NCBI GenBank assembly: GCA_026119855.1
Contig: JAOWBW010000388.1
Coordinates: 62,001 to 126,000 of the forward strand
Length of the DNA stretch: 64,000 nt
Direction: 5' to 3'
From: Campanula takesimana
Taxonomy: Eukaryota; Streptophyta; Magnoliopsida; Asterales; Campanulaceae
Shown: piece by piece, positions 33,661 to 43,543 of the stretch
Numbering within the stretch: the first letter of the stretch is position 1
How the letters are laid out: the number at the start of each line of letters is the position of its first letter
Translations under genes and position numbers: made by a program
The notes under the pieces: generated by a model
Seen by the model: the letters and a program-made list of their open reading frames with translations, nothing else
What the model was told of the DNA's origin: nothing
Databases searched by the model: none

Positions 33661-34180
33661 ACACAGAGACTGAATAGCATATCTTGTTAATCTCTTGCTA
33701 GTTAAATCTAATAAAATTTATGTTGTTTGTGTGTGCAAGTATATTTACTCACCAATATTTGGTATCAGTCGTTCTAGATCCCCTCCCAAGAAAGAGCGAG
33801 TTGAGCGCGAGAAAAGGAGGTCAAGGTCAAGGAGTCCCCGCTACAGTATGAGCCCTGAGCCACGAGATTCCTCACCTCCCCCCAAGGAGAAGACACGCAG
33901 CCCAACACCAGTCGAGGAAAGCCCAAGGGCTAGTGCAGGCAGCCCTTCGCCAGATAAAAGTATGAAGGTCACCGACCGAGACGGGTCAGACTATAGTGGG
34001 AGCCCAAGAGGCAAGATTGCTAGCCCAGAGAGCCCAGAAAGGGAGACCAGTCCAGCTGCCGACGACAAGTATGAGAGCCCGTCAGAAGCAAATGGTCGCA
34101 GTCCCAGCCCAAGTGCTGTGGAGGATAGAAGCCCAGTTGAGGATAATGATAATAATCCTCGAGGCAGCGAGTCACCATAA
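26318..34180 (+). CDS. RS2Z33: SR splicing factor with two zinc knuckles (RS2Z32/RS2Z33), six coding exons
   Basis: Coding exons are 26318-26424, 27581-27620, 28046-28141, 28480-28676, 29147-29245 and 33769-34180. All junctions are GT-AG, the frame is continuous, and the product has 316 residues. The RRM has RNP2 LYVGRL (13-18) and RNP1 HDFAFVEF (44-51). Two CCHC zinc knuckles lie at 104-117 (CFNCGLDGHWARDC) and 126-139 (CYRCGERGHIERNC). From about 148 the protein is RS-rich (RSYSRSPVRSRSPP), then SP-rich, ending RGSESP. This order is diagnostic of the plant RS2Z subfamily, nuclear spliceosome proteins acting in splice-site choice. Whether it is RS2Z32 or RS2Z33 cannot be decided. The last intron (4523 bases) is mostly transposons. 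Confidence 0.96.
26425..27580 (+). other. RS2Z intron within the RRM, candidate autoregulated intron
   Basis: A 1156-base intron splits the RRM between the codon for Arg36 and RNP1. In plant RS2Z and RS genes a long intron at this place is reported to be alternatively spliced and to carry premature stops (family knowledge). It contains a T-rich then G-rich run at about 26562-26588. No transposon with clear ends was found in it, unlike the later introns. Confidence 0.5.
27675..27936. mobile_element. Stowaway-type MITE in RS2Z intron (262 bp)
   Basis: Ends CTCCCCCTGTCCCATTTATA and TATATACGGGACTGAGGGAG, with TA on both sides. The inverted repeat extends inward (ATTGTCCAC / GTGGACAAT). It lies in the intron between the 40-base exon and the next. 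Confidence 0.85.
28725..29085. mobile_element. Non-autonomous hAT element in RS2Z intron (361 bp)
   Basis: Ends TAGGCCTGGCAATT and AATTGCGAGGCCTA, with a perfect 8-bp duplication GATTCAAG at 28717-28724 and 29086-29093. The interior is dense in GGGTTGGGTCGGGTT and CGGGTT/AACCCG-type repeats, as in TAGGGATGGCAA-type hAT MITEs. Removing it leaves an intron of about 100 bases. Confidence 0.92.
29542..29567. repeat. Unpaired Stowaway left end
   Basis: TACTCCCTCCGTCCTCGAG just upstream of a hAT insertion. A convincing partner end was not found, so this is a partial or disrupted MITE in the last RS2Z intron. Confidence 0.45.
29634..30079. mobile_element. Non-autonomous hAT element in last RS2Z intron (446 bp)
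   Basis: Ends TAGGGATGGCAATTTGCCCG and GACCTGTTGCCATCCGTA, with a perfect 8-bp duplication GGTTTGAT at 29626-29633 and 30080-30087. Subterminal regions are rich in CGGGTT and ACCCGA repeats, the typical layout of small hAT elements. Confidence 0.93.
30431..31299. mobile_element. Non-autonomous hAT element, CAGTGGCGGATC family (869 bp)
   Basis: Ends CAGTGGCGGATCTAGGATTT and GTGGATCCGCCCCTG, with a perfect 8-bp duplication GAAAGAGG at 30423-30430 and 31300-31307. No transposase is present. The interior has a GC-rich stretch (GGCGGCGGCGGCGG near 31035) that may be captured DNA but matches nothing recognised. It is the same family as the element at 55894-57633. Confidence 0.93.
31424..32871. mobile_element. 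Mutator-like element with long inverted repeats (1448 bp)
   Basis: Starts GAGTAAACGACTAAAATGACC and ends GGTCATTTTGGTCGTTTACTC, with inverted repeats of roughly 180-230 bases. The duplication TTTTACTC is at 31416-31423 and 32872-32879; a 9-bp reading CTTTTACTC is possible by shifting one end. No transposase is seen. The centre (about 32290-32560) is GC-rich with short frames and may be captured gene DNA. It lies in the last RS2Z intron. Confidence 0.88.
33020..33072. repeat. (GT)n / (AC)n microsatellite
   Basis: A TGTGTG run followed by ACACAC and ATATACACAT units, giving a short self-complementary stretch in the last RS2Z intron. Confidence 0.85.
33085..33332. mobile_element. Stowaway MITE, family B, right end decayed
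   Basis: Starts CTCCCTCCGTCCCATCTTAA after TA and ends near GTTTAAAATGGGACACCCTA, where the expected GGACGGAGGGAG has decayed. The interior is the reverse of 17435-17716. Confidence 0.8.
33366..33569. mobile_element. Stowaway-type MITE, family C (204 bp)
   Basis: Ends CTCCCTCCATCCCATAACAA and TTTTGTTATGAGACAGAGGAAG, with TA on both sides. It contains a short tandem repeat TTCCGAAAAGCATG. It is in the last RS2Z intron, about 200 bases before the final exon. Confidence 0.8.
33617..33663. repeat. Poly(C) followed by (AC)n
   Basis: A run of about 30 C followed by about ten AC units, roughly 100 bases upstream of the last RS2Z acceptor site. Its exact length is likely unreliable in assembly. Confidence 0.85.
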
Positions 34181-34520
34181 TCAGATAAGAATAAGTTTTA
34201 AAGCGATGGATATTTTTCTTTTAGTTCTAAAAATTCAATTTAATAAGATTTAGAGGCCTTAAAATTGTGGAGATATTTTTTTGATTTTCTTCTAGGACAT
34301 GTTTCCAGTGTTGTGGTCTTAAGTATTTATGCTTATGCTAAATGCATTTTTTACATCTGGACAATGCTCGGTTTTTATTTGCGTCGGTTTTCTTCTTTTA
34401 GTTTCTCTGTCCTGGTATTTTTGTTTTGATTTTTTATATTTATTAAATGGCAATTTTATTTCTTTTGCAACGGGCCTTCGGAGGAGTGCTATCTATACTA
34501 TATGAAGGGAATGGACCGAA

Positions 34521-34782
34521 CAAAGAATTTTTGGGCCTATTAAAAGTGGACTATGTGCTTGTGGAAATTATCGAGGAATCGGCGATGAAAAAGAAGACCC
34601 GCAATTTTATGAAGAATGTGGAGTCGATTTTGTTGATTCTTAAAATCCATGGTCGTTCCGGTGGGCATTATGCACTTGTTACACAACAACCCCTTAGAGG
34701 AAGGGCCAAGCAAGGAGGACAACGGGACGGAGAAATGGAGGTTTGGGCTCCAGAGGGATTTGGTGTTGCTCATATTTTATTA
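34521..34782 (+). pseudogene. Organelle-derived insertion: plastid rpoC1 and rpoB fragments
   Basis: 34521-34640 encodes RIFGPIKSGLCACGNYRGIG then DEKEDPQFYEECGVDFVDS, the N-terminal metal-binding part of the plastid RNA polymerase beta' subunit (rpoC1). 34641-34782, after a frame change, encodes IHGRSGGHYALVTQQPLRGR and EMEVWAPEGFGVAHIL, the C-terminal part of the beta subunit (rpoB). In plastids rpoB precedes rpoC1; here the rpoC1 piece comes first and adjoins the rpoB piece directly. Sequence on to about 35000 also looks unlike its AT-rich surroundings. It is a nuclear copy of plastid DNA, perhaps via the mitochondrial genome, and is not functional. Confidence 0.88.
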
Positions 34783-35060
34783 CTTATAAATCTAATCATA
34801 ATAAAGTGGGCAATTAGTTCTTTGTCGGCTAGCCGCCTGGCAGATATTCAACGCCTCACCGCATGCACTGAATGAATGAAATGAGCGGAGATCCTCCTTT
34901 CCCCTTGCAAATTCCCAAGAACTCGTTGCCACTAGTGGTTCGCGGTCAAAGTAGCTGAGCTTATTTCTTTAGACCCCCATACTTAGATAGAGGAAAGCCT
35001 TCGATCCTTTTTTGGTTGTGTTTGGGGGTGGGGTTTGGGTGCGAGTGCATGAACTAGATA

Positions 35061-35632
35061 GCAACGTTCTGTCCCCATGACTGCTGCTAGTAAAACAATT
35101 TGTTGAATTGAATATCCCGTACTTATATTTTCTTTTGTGCATAACAAAGATAACGTAATTAAACTTTTTCGAAGTACGAAAATGTGTAGAAAGTAATTAT
35201 ACGTATAAGTTTGATTTATAATAAAGTAGGTGAAAATTATAAATTGAAGCTTTATCATGTAATATGTGTACCCACTTGTTTCAATTTTGTTTCCTTGTTA
35301 CGCCATTGAATTAAGTTGTGAAAATCTTGAGAAAAACTTGTTTTATACTGGGTTTAGTGTAAAACTTGTTTTCATCCCTTAATATAAAACATAATCTCTT
35401 AATGTAAAACAAGTTTTACACATCTTTAAGTGTAAAACAAGTTTTTTATAATGTGATAAGTATATTTTACTCATCCGTCTCAGAAAAAATTGTCCCCTTT
35501 TTATTTATATATATATATATTTTAAATTTATAATGTAACAAGTATATTTTACTCATCCGTCTCAGATTGTCCCATTTTTTAAATTTTTGCTCGTCCCAAA
35601 AAGCTTGTCCCATTTTTAAATTTAAAATTTAA
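35061..35632. other. AT-rich intergenic DNA with short repeats
   Basis: The phrase GTAAAACAAGTTTTACA and variants recur at 35330-35450. AAGTATATTTTACTCATCCG occurs twice (35459 and 35540), apparently MITE debris. No gene is supported. Confidence 0.5.
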
Positions 35633-37573
35633 GAGCTAATTGCAATTTGGTTACCTGAATTTTATAATATGTTGCAATTGGTTATCGAATATGCAAATGT
35701 TCAAATTCGGTTCCTAAATTTGTAATTATGTTGCAATATGACGTAAAAATAGATGGGGTGTTAAAAATTTAACGAAATCTGGGTCATGTGCAGCACACAT
35801 GATATTTTAAGGGGGCAAAATAGTCTTTTCACAATTATATGAGATTTGCACATGACATATTAAGGGTAAAATTGTCATTTTCGAAGCAACCATACCTTTA
35901 ACACCCACCCCCTTTTCTCTCCCTAATTTCAGATTCATTCCTCCCCTATCTCCGGCTCTCTTCATTCTCTCCGGCGGTTCAGCTCCCAACCTTCCTCTCC
36001 TCTTCACCGACCCCTTCCCCCTTTCCCTCATCTTCTTCGTCCCAATTTCATTCTTTCCCTCTAGCTCTGGCCATCCACAAAAGAAACACCTACCCACCCA
36101 CTCGCTCTCTATCGATCTAGATCGAAATCTAGATTGGTTAATCTGGATCGAAATCTAGATTGGATGGTAATCTTGATTCCTTCCACCCCCATCTCTTGCT
36201 CTGTTTGTTTCTGTGTGTGCAAGTGTGTGCTCCGGCGTCTATTAGCGGCAAAGATGGTGAGCATGGCCGCCAGACTTGCATAAAGATGAAGATTTGTGAA
36301 GATTTATGCATGTGTCTAAAATATTTTCGCCTACCTTCTTAGATTTGTGAAGATTTTCTTTGATTTGTGTGAGTATTTCATTTTTTGATTTTTTTAACGT
36401 GTGCGTGTGTGGTTCTTGTGTTTTTTGAACTAAGATCTATGAATGTGTGTGTGCGTGTGAGCTTCTTGGCTTTTTGATCTCAAATCTGGATAATGGGGTT
36501 TGAATTAAGGGATGTTGGTGTTGAGGTTATTGGTTGCGGTGGCGGTTGGTGCCAATAATCTAAGATGGTGGTACGCTGTGATTTGAGACGGTGGCGGGCG
36601 GCAGTGTCGAGACGGTAGCGGGTGGTGATGGTAGGAATGGCCAAACACGGTTCCGATTCCGGAAAAGCTTGAACCGTAACTGAACCGTTTCTCTTACGGG
36701 TACGGTTCCGGTTAGAAACCGCTGGTTCACCGTTTGGAACCGCCGGTCCACAATTTTTTTTTTTTTTAATTTTCTTAACAGAAAAAACAATTTTAATAAT
36801 ATTTTATTACCTATTTTTTTTACAAAAAAGTATAGAAAAAACGCTTTAAAAATTAAAGAGGTCCGTCCCTCTTTTCTTTTATATACTCAACAAATTTTTA
36901 TATTCAATGAATTTGGCTAAAAATTTAGTCAAAACTCAACTTTTCTTGTCAACTTTTCGTTAATAACGGTTAATTCGGATGAAACCGTTAGAAATCTAAC
37001 GATTTTGACAATTTTCTAACGGTTTTTTTGACGGTTCGGTTCCGGTTCAGTCTGGGCGGTTCATGGCGGTTCGGAACCGCCGTTTCACGGTTTTCAGAGG
37101 GGATGAACCGGAACCGGCCCGTGTTACCAACGGTCCCGGTTCACACGACTTCGGTTTTCATCAATGTTCAAGGCGGTTTCGGGCTTTCCGGTTCCAATTT
37201 CGTGCCTGTTTGGCGGTTCCGATCCGTTTCTGGTTCCGTTTGGCCATCCATAGGTGATGGTGGTGTTAAAATGATGAAGATGGTGATTAACAAAGTTATA
37301 GATTTCATTAAGTTTTCTTAGATATAAGGACTTATTTAATTTTTTTTGTCAACTTCATTAGTATTTGTTAATGCAAATCACATGCCTTGCGAAAAGACTA
37401 TAATACCCTTTAAAATGTCATGTGTATTGCACATGACCCAGATTTCGTAAAATTTTTAACACCCGATCCATTTATATCACATTATAACAAAAATACAAAC
37501 AAGGAACTGGATTTGAACATTTACATATTTGATAACCAATTGCAACATCAGATAACCAAATTGCCATTAGCCC
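35633..37573. mobile_element. Mutator-like element with long inverted repeats (1941 bp)
   Basis: Begins GAGCTAATTGCAATTTGGTT and ends in the inverted counterpart AACCAAATTGCCATTAGCCC; the inverted repeats extend for about 200 bases. A perfect 9-bp duplication AAAATTTAA (35624-35632, 37574-37582) identifies the Mutator superfamily. There is no transposase. The interior holds a hAT at 36632-37252 and an unidentified GC-richer segment at about 35890-36170. Confidence 0.92.
36632..37252. mobile_element. Non-autonomous hAT element (621 bp)
   Basis: Ends TAGGAATGGCCAAACACGG and CCGTTTGGCCATCCATA, with a perfect 8-bp duplication GGTGATGG at 36624-36631 and 37253-37260. Subterminal regions are rich in GGTTC/GAACC motifs. 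It is nested in the Mutator-like element. Confidence 0.93.
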
Positions 37574-37582
37574 AAAATTTAA

Positions 37583-38954
37583 AGGATAAAAACCAGTGAA
37601 CTTCCTAAATTGTCCCTAAAATGCAATAACGAAACACCCCGCCAGTATTCACCAAACTCGCAGAACCTGCTACCGGTTACCAGAGAAATCTTTGCCGGTC
37701 ACCGGATCTCCGACTCCGATCACCACGAATTTTGCGATTCACCATCAAATTCCTAAAATGCTGTTTCTAGGAAATTTTCTCGGCGACCGAAAAATTTCGA
37801 TGTCACTTAAAATTTGTCAAATGTTTTATTTTTAAAAAACCATTCATAATAAATTCACACATCGCAGCAAATTTTCAATTGCCGAAATATTTTGAAATTA
37901 TGTCGGAGATGTAAAAAAAAAAAAAGAAAAACACATTTCGGTGATCTGAGACTCCTTTTTTCTTTCTCCACTTCGCTAACCAAAGTAGCTTTCTCCTCCG
38001 ATACCTTTTTTTGTAAAATCCAGCCTTCTTAAGCATCACCTCCACCCGATCCGGCGTGTCCTCCCTCGCAGATCTGGTCGAGAATTCTTCTCCATCTCCA
38101 GCGCCCTTTTCTTCTTTGTCTACGCCTCGTCCTTTCATTTCTGCCTCCGACCTGATAGCCATCATCTCTGGTCTCATCTCCTCACTAGATCTTAAAACTA
38201 AATTTGGTTTCGTCGTGAACAACAATGCCATGGCATTTGACGAATAGGTTGAAAGGTGTCGGAGTAGGAAAGAATGGAGGACAATAAGCACATTATCGCC
38301 GACGATTATCGCTGCCTATTCACTAGAGAAAATGGAGAATTATTTGAAATGTAATGATTTTTTTAATTTAAATGAATTAAAAAACATAGTTTTGGAATTT
38401 TCGGAAAAATAAATGAGATACAAGGGTAAATTGTTCATTTATTAACAATTTTGATTATTTGATTTCAGAAAAAAAAAACAATTTTGATTATTTTAGGTAC
38501 ATTTGTCATTTATAAATATTTTTTAACCAATTATTTGGTGTTTTAAGACTCGTTCAAAAATAATCAAAATAAGAATATATATATATAGTTTAAGTATTAA
38601 ATATTAGTGTTTCAGTTTTTAATTCACAACCCGAATTTTCAATAAACCCCTTATAAAGAAATCAACTACAAACTAACTAGTATGTTAACTTCATTGAGTG
38701 TGTCGTTAAATTTAACTTGCATTAGAAAAATAGGTCAAATTGAAAACGAAACTAAAGTACGCAGGCCACATCTGCTATTTATGAAGTACACATGTCATAT
38801 TGATCACGCCCAAATAATACGCAAGTCAAAATGGTTAAAAACTCAATACCAAATGCTAACACGTACTCTTTCAACTCAAAATGTAGGTCAAATAATAAAA
38901 AAAAAAATCTAATTTACTCTTGATTTATTAAAAGCATTTTTTTTTTTTAAATTG
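37583..38954. other. Unassigned DNA
   Basis: About 37670-38300 is richer in GC and has open frames on both strands, without recognised domains. Candidates are a decayed captured exon or an untranslated leader. Beyond 38300 it is AT-rich. Nothing else is supported. Confidence 0.35.
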
Positions 38955-39600
38955 GCATTCATTTTCGGACGAAGGTAGTTCCATTTTCATGATCATCTGG
39001 TTAGGCACATGAATTTAATTTCAACCTTCGCATCCATGCATATTATATGATTTCATTAGAGCCTACAATTATCATGAAATTAAATTTCATGGATTTAATT
39101 TCAAGCATTTCTCCCCATGTCTATCATATGATTTATGTGAAGCATATCAAGAATATGAATGTTATGTTTTCTTGTTTTCAGCTTCAAGGTATGCACCTCA
39201 TGTCTATGGTATGATTTTTGGAGCCTATAACTATCATTAATTTGAATTTCCTACCTCCATGAAAACTATTATATATGGAACTTTTGTTTGGTTCTCCTTT
39301 AATATCACATGTGATATAAATTTTTATTCTTAATATATTTGTTTTAAGATATTGGAGATAACTAATGAAAATAAGTACAAAATCTAACATTGACAAAATG
39401 ATTAAGGTTTCAAATAAGCTTATATTACTGTGTCTATTTGTATTTGCCAATAATAATGTAGACGAATAATTTGTGTCTATCAAGATTTGTCGAATTTGGG
39501 AAAACAAAAATTGATTGATACATGCTATACACGTTAGACAAACTTAACTCGAGACATTAGGTTTAATGAGTCAAATTTTGTGAAGATACTTGTTTTTACA
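38955..39600 (+). repeat. Duplicated segment, copy 1
   Basis: Matches 58305-58795 in the same orientation with moderate divergence: shared phrases include CATGGATTTAATTTCAAGCA, AGATATTGGAGATAACTAAT and GTACAAAATCTAACAT-like sequence. Inside it, a unit of about 110 bases around CCCCATGTCTATCATATGATTT is repeated about three times. Function unknown; it may be part of an unrecognised dispersed repeat. Confidence 0.7.
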
Positions 39601-41261
39601 CTACCGAATCTTGAATGTTTAATGTTTTGTGATAAACCTAAAATAAAAGATGATAAGAAATTATTGTCTCATAGAACCATTTGGTATGCTTAAAATTTTA
39701 GAGTGATTAAATCAGGTTGGGGGAGGCTGATTACACATCATCATGGCATACTTTGAGGTATGCTAATTACATCGGTTCATTTCATTTTTTTTTTTTTAAT
39801 GTTTTCCTTAATTAATTATTTTGATATGTATGATTGTTTCTTTCTCTTTCTTTATCTTTTCCTTAACTATTTTGATGTTCAATGATGCAGGGGCTCCTAA
39901 TTTCAGAGTGGATATAGAGCTTTAAACCCCAAGACCCAAATTCACTCTTTTATAAACAATGAACTTGTCACTATGATTCCAATAATCAGAATTACTTCAT
40001 GAATATGAAAACAATGACGATCAAACGATAGCTTGGTTGAGAGATGAGACACACGTGCGATATGGAGCAGATGGAAAACATTACTATTTTCTTGCGATAT
40101 AGTTCAGATGGAAAACATTATTATTTTCTTGCCAAAGATTTGTTGTGATTACATAAAACATATAACAACATAGGGACCAAATGTTATAGGCTATGGTCAT
40201 TACATTTATTTAGTTGATTAGAGTACGATTGTTGACGTTGGATTTGATATCGAAACCCAAATATTAGAGCGTTTGACGCGATCAATTTTTTTTCCGTCTC
40301 CTTAATCTTTTCGATATTTACACTTAACCAACTACAAAAATTAAATGGTAACAATACTAATACATTTGAAAATAGAAAATACAAGTAAAAAATATTCACT
40401 TTTGTAGTATTAGACACTCAATGTTCATATATTAAGCAAATGTGCGCTCTTAAATTTACAATCACATGGCGCTCAATTGGAGGACTTAAACAAGCTTAAT
40501 TGTGAAATGTGACGCTCAGTGCAAAGCTAAATTAAATTTGCTGCATCTCCGCTTTATGTTCTTAAACTTACCGTTAGTCTCAACTCTCAATTCACTTTCG
40601 GTGCGAAAGTATGACCAAAGCTGTATATGGCTCTCAACAAGAGAACATGAAGACCTTAATCGTGAAATACGGTGCGGACTAAATCAAATGTGGTGCATTA
40701 GACTTGAGTTCACGAGGCAGGTTGAGAGTCTACGCTATATGTGACTTCTTCTGCATATAATTATAAGGCCAAATAATATTTCTCTATCAAAGTATCCACC
40801 TAACCTCACTTTACACTCCAGTTTGAAAAGTAGATCTGTTTGGTACTTTAATTTAGAAATCATCTAACTTTAGCCATAATGCTTTCCAAATCGCCTCACT
40901 TTACCCCTACTCAAGTGCCTAAGTGGGATGATTTTAAAATTAAAGTATAAAACAAACTCACTTTCCAAACCGGCGATGAGAAGCATCTAGGCGATTTTTC
41001 TCAATTAACTTTGCAATTTTTTATGAAAGTTGATGGAATAGTATATGATACCCTGATTGACATATTGAGCAACTTTCTGTGGCAAAGTGAATTTTTCCTA
41101 CTTTAACTTTTTCTTTCTTTTACTGGAATTTTTCCTTTTCTATCCCGGAAGAATCAAGAAAGTCAAACCATTTCCCTTAACTTTTGTAAATGATAATCAA
41201 CAATTAATTACAACCTTAATATTGCAAAAAGTTCACGTACAAGTTAATATTCCGATTCTCT
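39601..41261. other. Intergenic DNA, nothing recognised
   Basis: AT-rich, with only short frames lacking recognisable motifs. CTATATAT at about 41270 may be the TATA box of the following possible gene. Confidence 0.45.
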
Positions 41262-41428
41262 ACTTTCCTCTATATATGCATGGCCCGAGCTGTTGCAGCA
41301 GGTTCTAACTGTGAGAAAAGGGTCTCCTCCAGAGCAGGAAATTATTATCCTTAATTCCTCACTACTCAATCCAAGAATTCAATGAGCCAAGATTCGTTCA
41401 GTTTGAATCATATTATCTCACTTTGCAG

Positions 41429-41992
41429 GATGAAAGTTATGGAAATGACGGACCTTATGGGGAACCTATCTCGTATTACCATGATGACTTCTTTTACGAG
41501 CCCAGTTCTCCAGCCTATCCAGAATTAGTTGACTTTACAGGCAGATTCTGGAACGAGCATGGGCTAGCAGATGAAGCTTACAACGAATTGGAGCTTCATC
41601 TGCCTTACAGTGGTGACTTTAATTGGCTTAGTGAATACGAGTCTGTCTTAGATGGCCAATGGAAAGAAGACATCTTCTCCCAGAAGGATGTCACTTTCGA
41701 CTATGAAGAGCATGCTTATGATCATAAGCAGACTGCTGCTTATGATCATAAGCATAATGCTTATAATCATAAGCAGACTGATCTTTCCTATAACTGGAAT
41801 GACATTTATGATTATGTCAGAGAAGAGCAGTTTGCTTATGATTATAAGTTTTGGCTTGGGAATGGTTTTGTTCCTATATACATCAATAAGCAAAGTGTTG
41901 GAGAATACTTTTGTGGAGAAAATGAGTCTTCTTATAGCTGGAACATGTACGAGATTATTGGGGAAATAGGGTATGTTGATAATCTTGGATAA
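41429..41992 (+). CDS. Unidentified acidic, Tyr-rich protein, probable last exon
   Basis: A 188-codon open stretch to TAA follows a good acceptor (TCTCACTTTGCAG, ending 41428). The frame is also open back to 41315 but has no ATG before the acceptor, so an upstream exon is expected, perhaps starting near 41278 (ATGCATGGC or ATGGCCCGA). The product is rich in Asp, Glu and Tyr (DESYGNDGPYGEPISYYHDD) and has the imperfect repeat AYDHKQTA, AYDHKHN, AYNHKQTD at about residues 95-120. No domain is recognised. Base composition suits coding DNA and there are no stops, so it may be real, but it could be a retained pseudogene. Confidence 0.45.
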   Translation, partial: DESYGNDGPYGEPISYYHDDFFYEPSSPAYPELVDFTGRFWNEHGLADEAYNELELHLPYSGDFNWLSEYESVLDGQWKEDIFSQKDVTFDYEEHAYDHKQTAAYDHKHNAYNHKQTDLSYNWNDIYDYVREEQFAYDYKFWLGNGFVPIYINKQSVGEYFCGENESSYSWNMYEIIGEIGYVDNLG

Positions 41993-42039
41993 TGATTGAA
42001 TTGTGTATGTTCACTTTCCGAACAAAGTATTTCGACCCT

Positions 42040-42620
42040 TTATGCCTAGGTTACACGAAATCTTTGTATGGGATAAGACAATCAAGCAATCTGATTCTAG
42101 GCAAAGAGATCAGATCAAAACTTGGAGAATTTGTGTGTGTTTTCTATGTTGTTTGAGTCCAAATAATCTGTTTATAAACAGATTTTCGTCTGGAGCAGAA
42201 GAGAGACAATGGTTACATTCACAACAGTCATGACTGTCAACAGAAAAGGCACCTTTTCATTGATTCAGTGTCTGCTCGGCCGAGTCAAGGAAATGTGCTC
42301 GGCCGAGCAGGCCTTTTTTCGAGGCTTCTGTTTTCTGTAAAAATCATGCTCGGCCGAGTTAAGGAAGTGCTCGGCCGAGCAACTCCTGTTTGGCCTGTCT
42401 CTTTATTTTCGGGTTTTGGTGGGAAAACTGGCGGGAGATTATTTGGAACACCAAATATACTGTCTAGGTTTCGGGGCGCTGCCCCGAGCCCCGCGAGGGG
42501 CGGCTCCCCCTCGACCCCCGCCCTCTCTGTTGGGAGCGGGACCCCAACAAGGGGCGCTGCCCCTTGACCCCGCAAGGGGCGCTGCCCCTTGACCCCTGCT
42601 TCTTTATCGTGGTCGAAAAC
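42040..42620. repeat. LTR-like segment with GC-rich palindromes
   Basis: The palindrome CTCGGCCGAG occurs four times (42275, 42298, 42349, 42370) in two spaced pairs. At 42475-42600 there are repeats of GGGGCGCTGCCCC and CCCCGCAAGGGGCGCTGCCCC type. A TATAAACAG motif is near 42172. The layout resembles the GC-palindrome clusters in the LTRs at 14726 and 46024, and GGGGCGCTGCCCC-type repeats occur in plant copia LTRs. LTR ends could not be defined. Confidence 0.5.
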
Positions 42621-43543
42621 ATATTAGCTCAAACGAGTGTGTACTCCACACTTTCCCTTACTCGTATCCGAGCCGAATATGAAATCGCATTGGTCTCTAG
42701 TAAATCACAATTACATAAAATCGTTGATGACACTAAAATCACCAACAGAGATGAGACTTTGCGATAAGATTTTTGGTAAATGGCCTCCTCCTTCACCAAC
42801 AGATAATGAGAGTTATGTTGCAGCATCCCAAGCCTAAGACTTGATTTCTGTCTCTGATGGAGTGTCTGCTTTTTGATTTTTCAAGCTTTCCTGGTTAAGC
42901 TGTTAGAAGCACAATTTGTATAATGATGGGAATTTACCGTGCAAATAATCATTGAGCATTGAACACAAGAATAGACTTTTCACTCAAAAAATTATCTTCT
43001 GAATTAAACAATTAAAAGCTGTCAATTTTCTCACTGGATTTTTTTTTTTTTAAAGATAACCCTCCATTGTATAATTATGTAGCTTCTAACTGGAAAAACA
43101 ATCCGATATCAATATCAAAATTTTGGAATATTATTGGGCATAGTAGTACTTTGTAATAAACGTTTTGTTTGTGATATTTAAATTTGGTCCACATGGGATT
43201 ACAGTTATAAATTGTTGTGGTTATTTTTCCATTTTCAAAAAAAATAATTGAAACAAAACCAAATTAAATTAACAAAATATTTTTTAGTGATAAAAATGTT
43301 CCTTTTTTTAAAAAAAAAATAATAATATATTACTTTGTCCTTGTCATTGTTCCAAAACTGGAGGGGTCAAATAACCCTCTCCGATGTACTCCCACTGTCC
43401 TATAACAACTTGCACCATTTTGACTAAAATGGTGAATTTAATTGTATTTTTACTAATACTTTATAGAAAATTTGATTGTATTTTTACTAACTTTATAGAA
43501 AATTTGATGATCTTAATGAGTATCTAAAATTTGTTATTGATTC
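42621..43543. other. AT-rich DNA, nothing recognised except a possible MITE end
   Basis: A Stowaway-like end (TACTCCCACTGTCCTATAAC) lies at 43387, about 157 bases before the hAT at 43544. No gene is supported. Confidence 0.45.

Noticed and set aside
34447..34875. 142-codon open frame as a nuclear gene
   Set aside because: It mixes frames of two plastid gene fragments (rpoC1 out of frame, rpoB in frame); it is an organelle insertion.
37875..38291. Lys/Glu-rich open frame as a protein gene
   Set aside because: Opposite-strand frames are equally open, no motif is recognisable and the end runs into a T-run; left as unassigned.
42475..42600. CpG-island promoter or rRNA fragment
   Set aside because: The GC content comes from repeated GGGGCGCTGCCCC palindromes typical of LTR sequence; no rRNA motifs.
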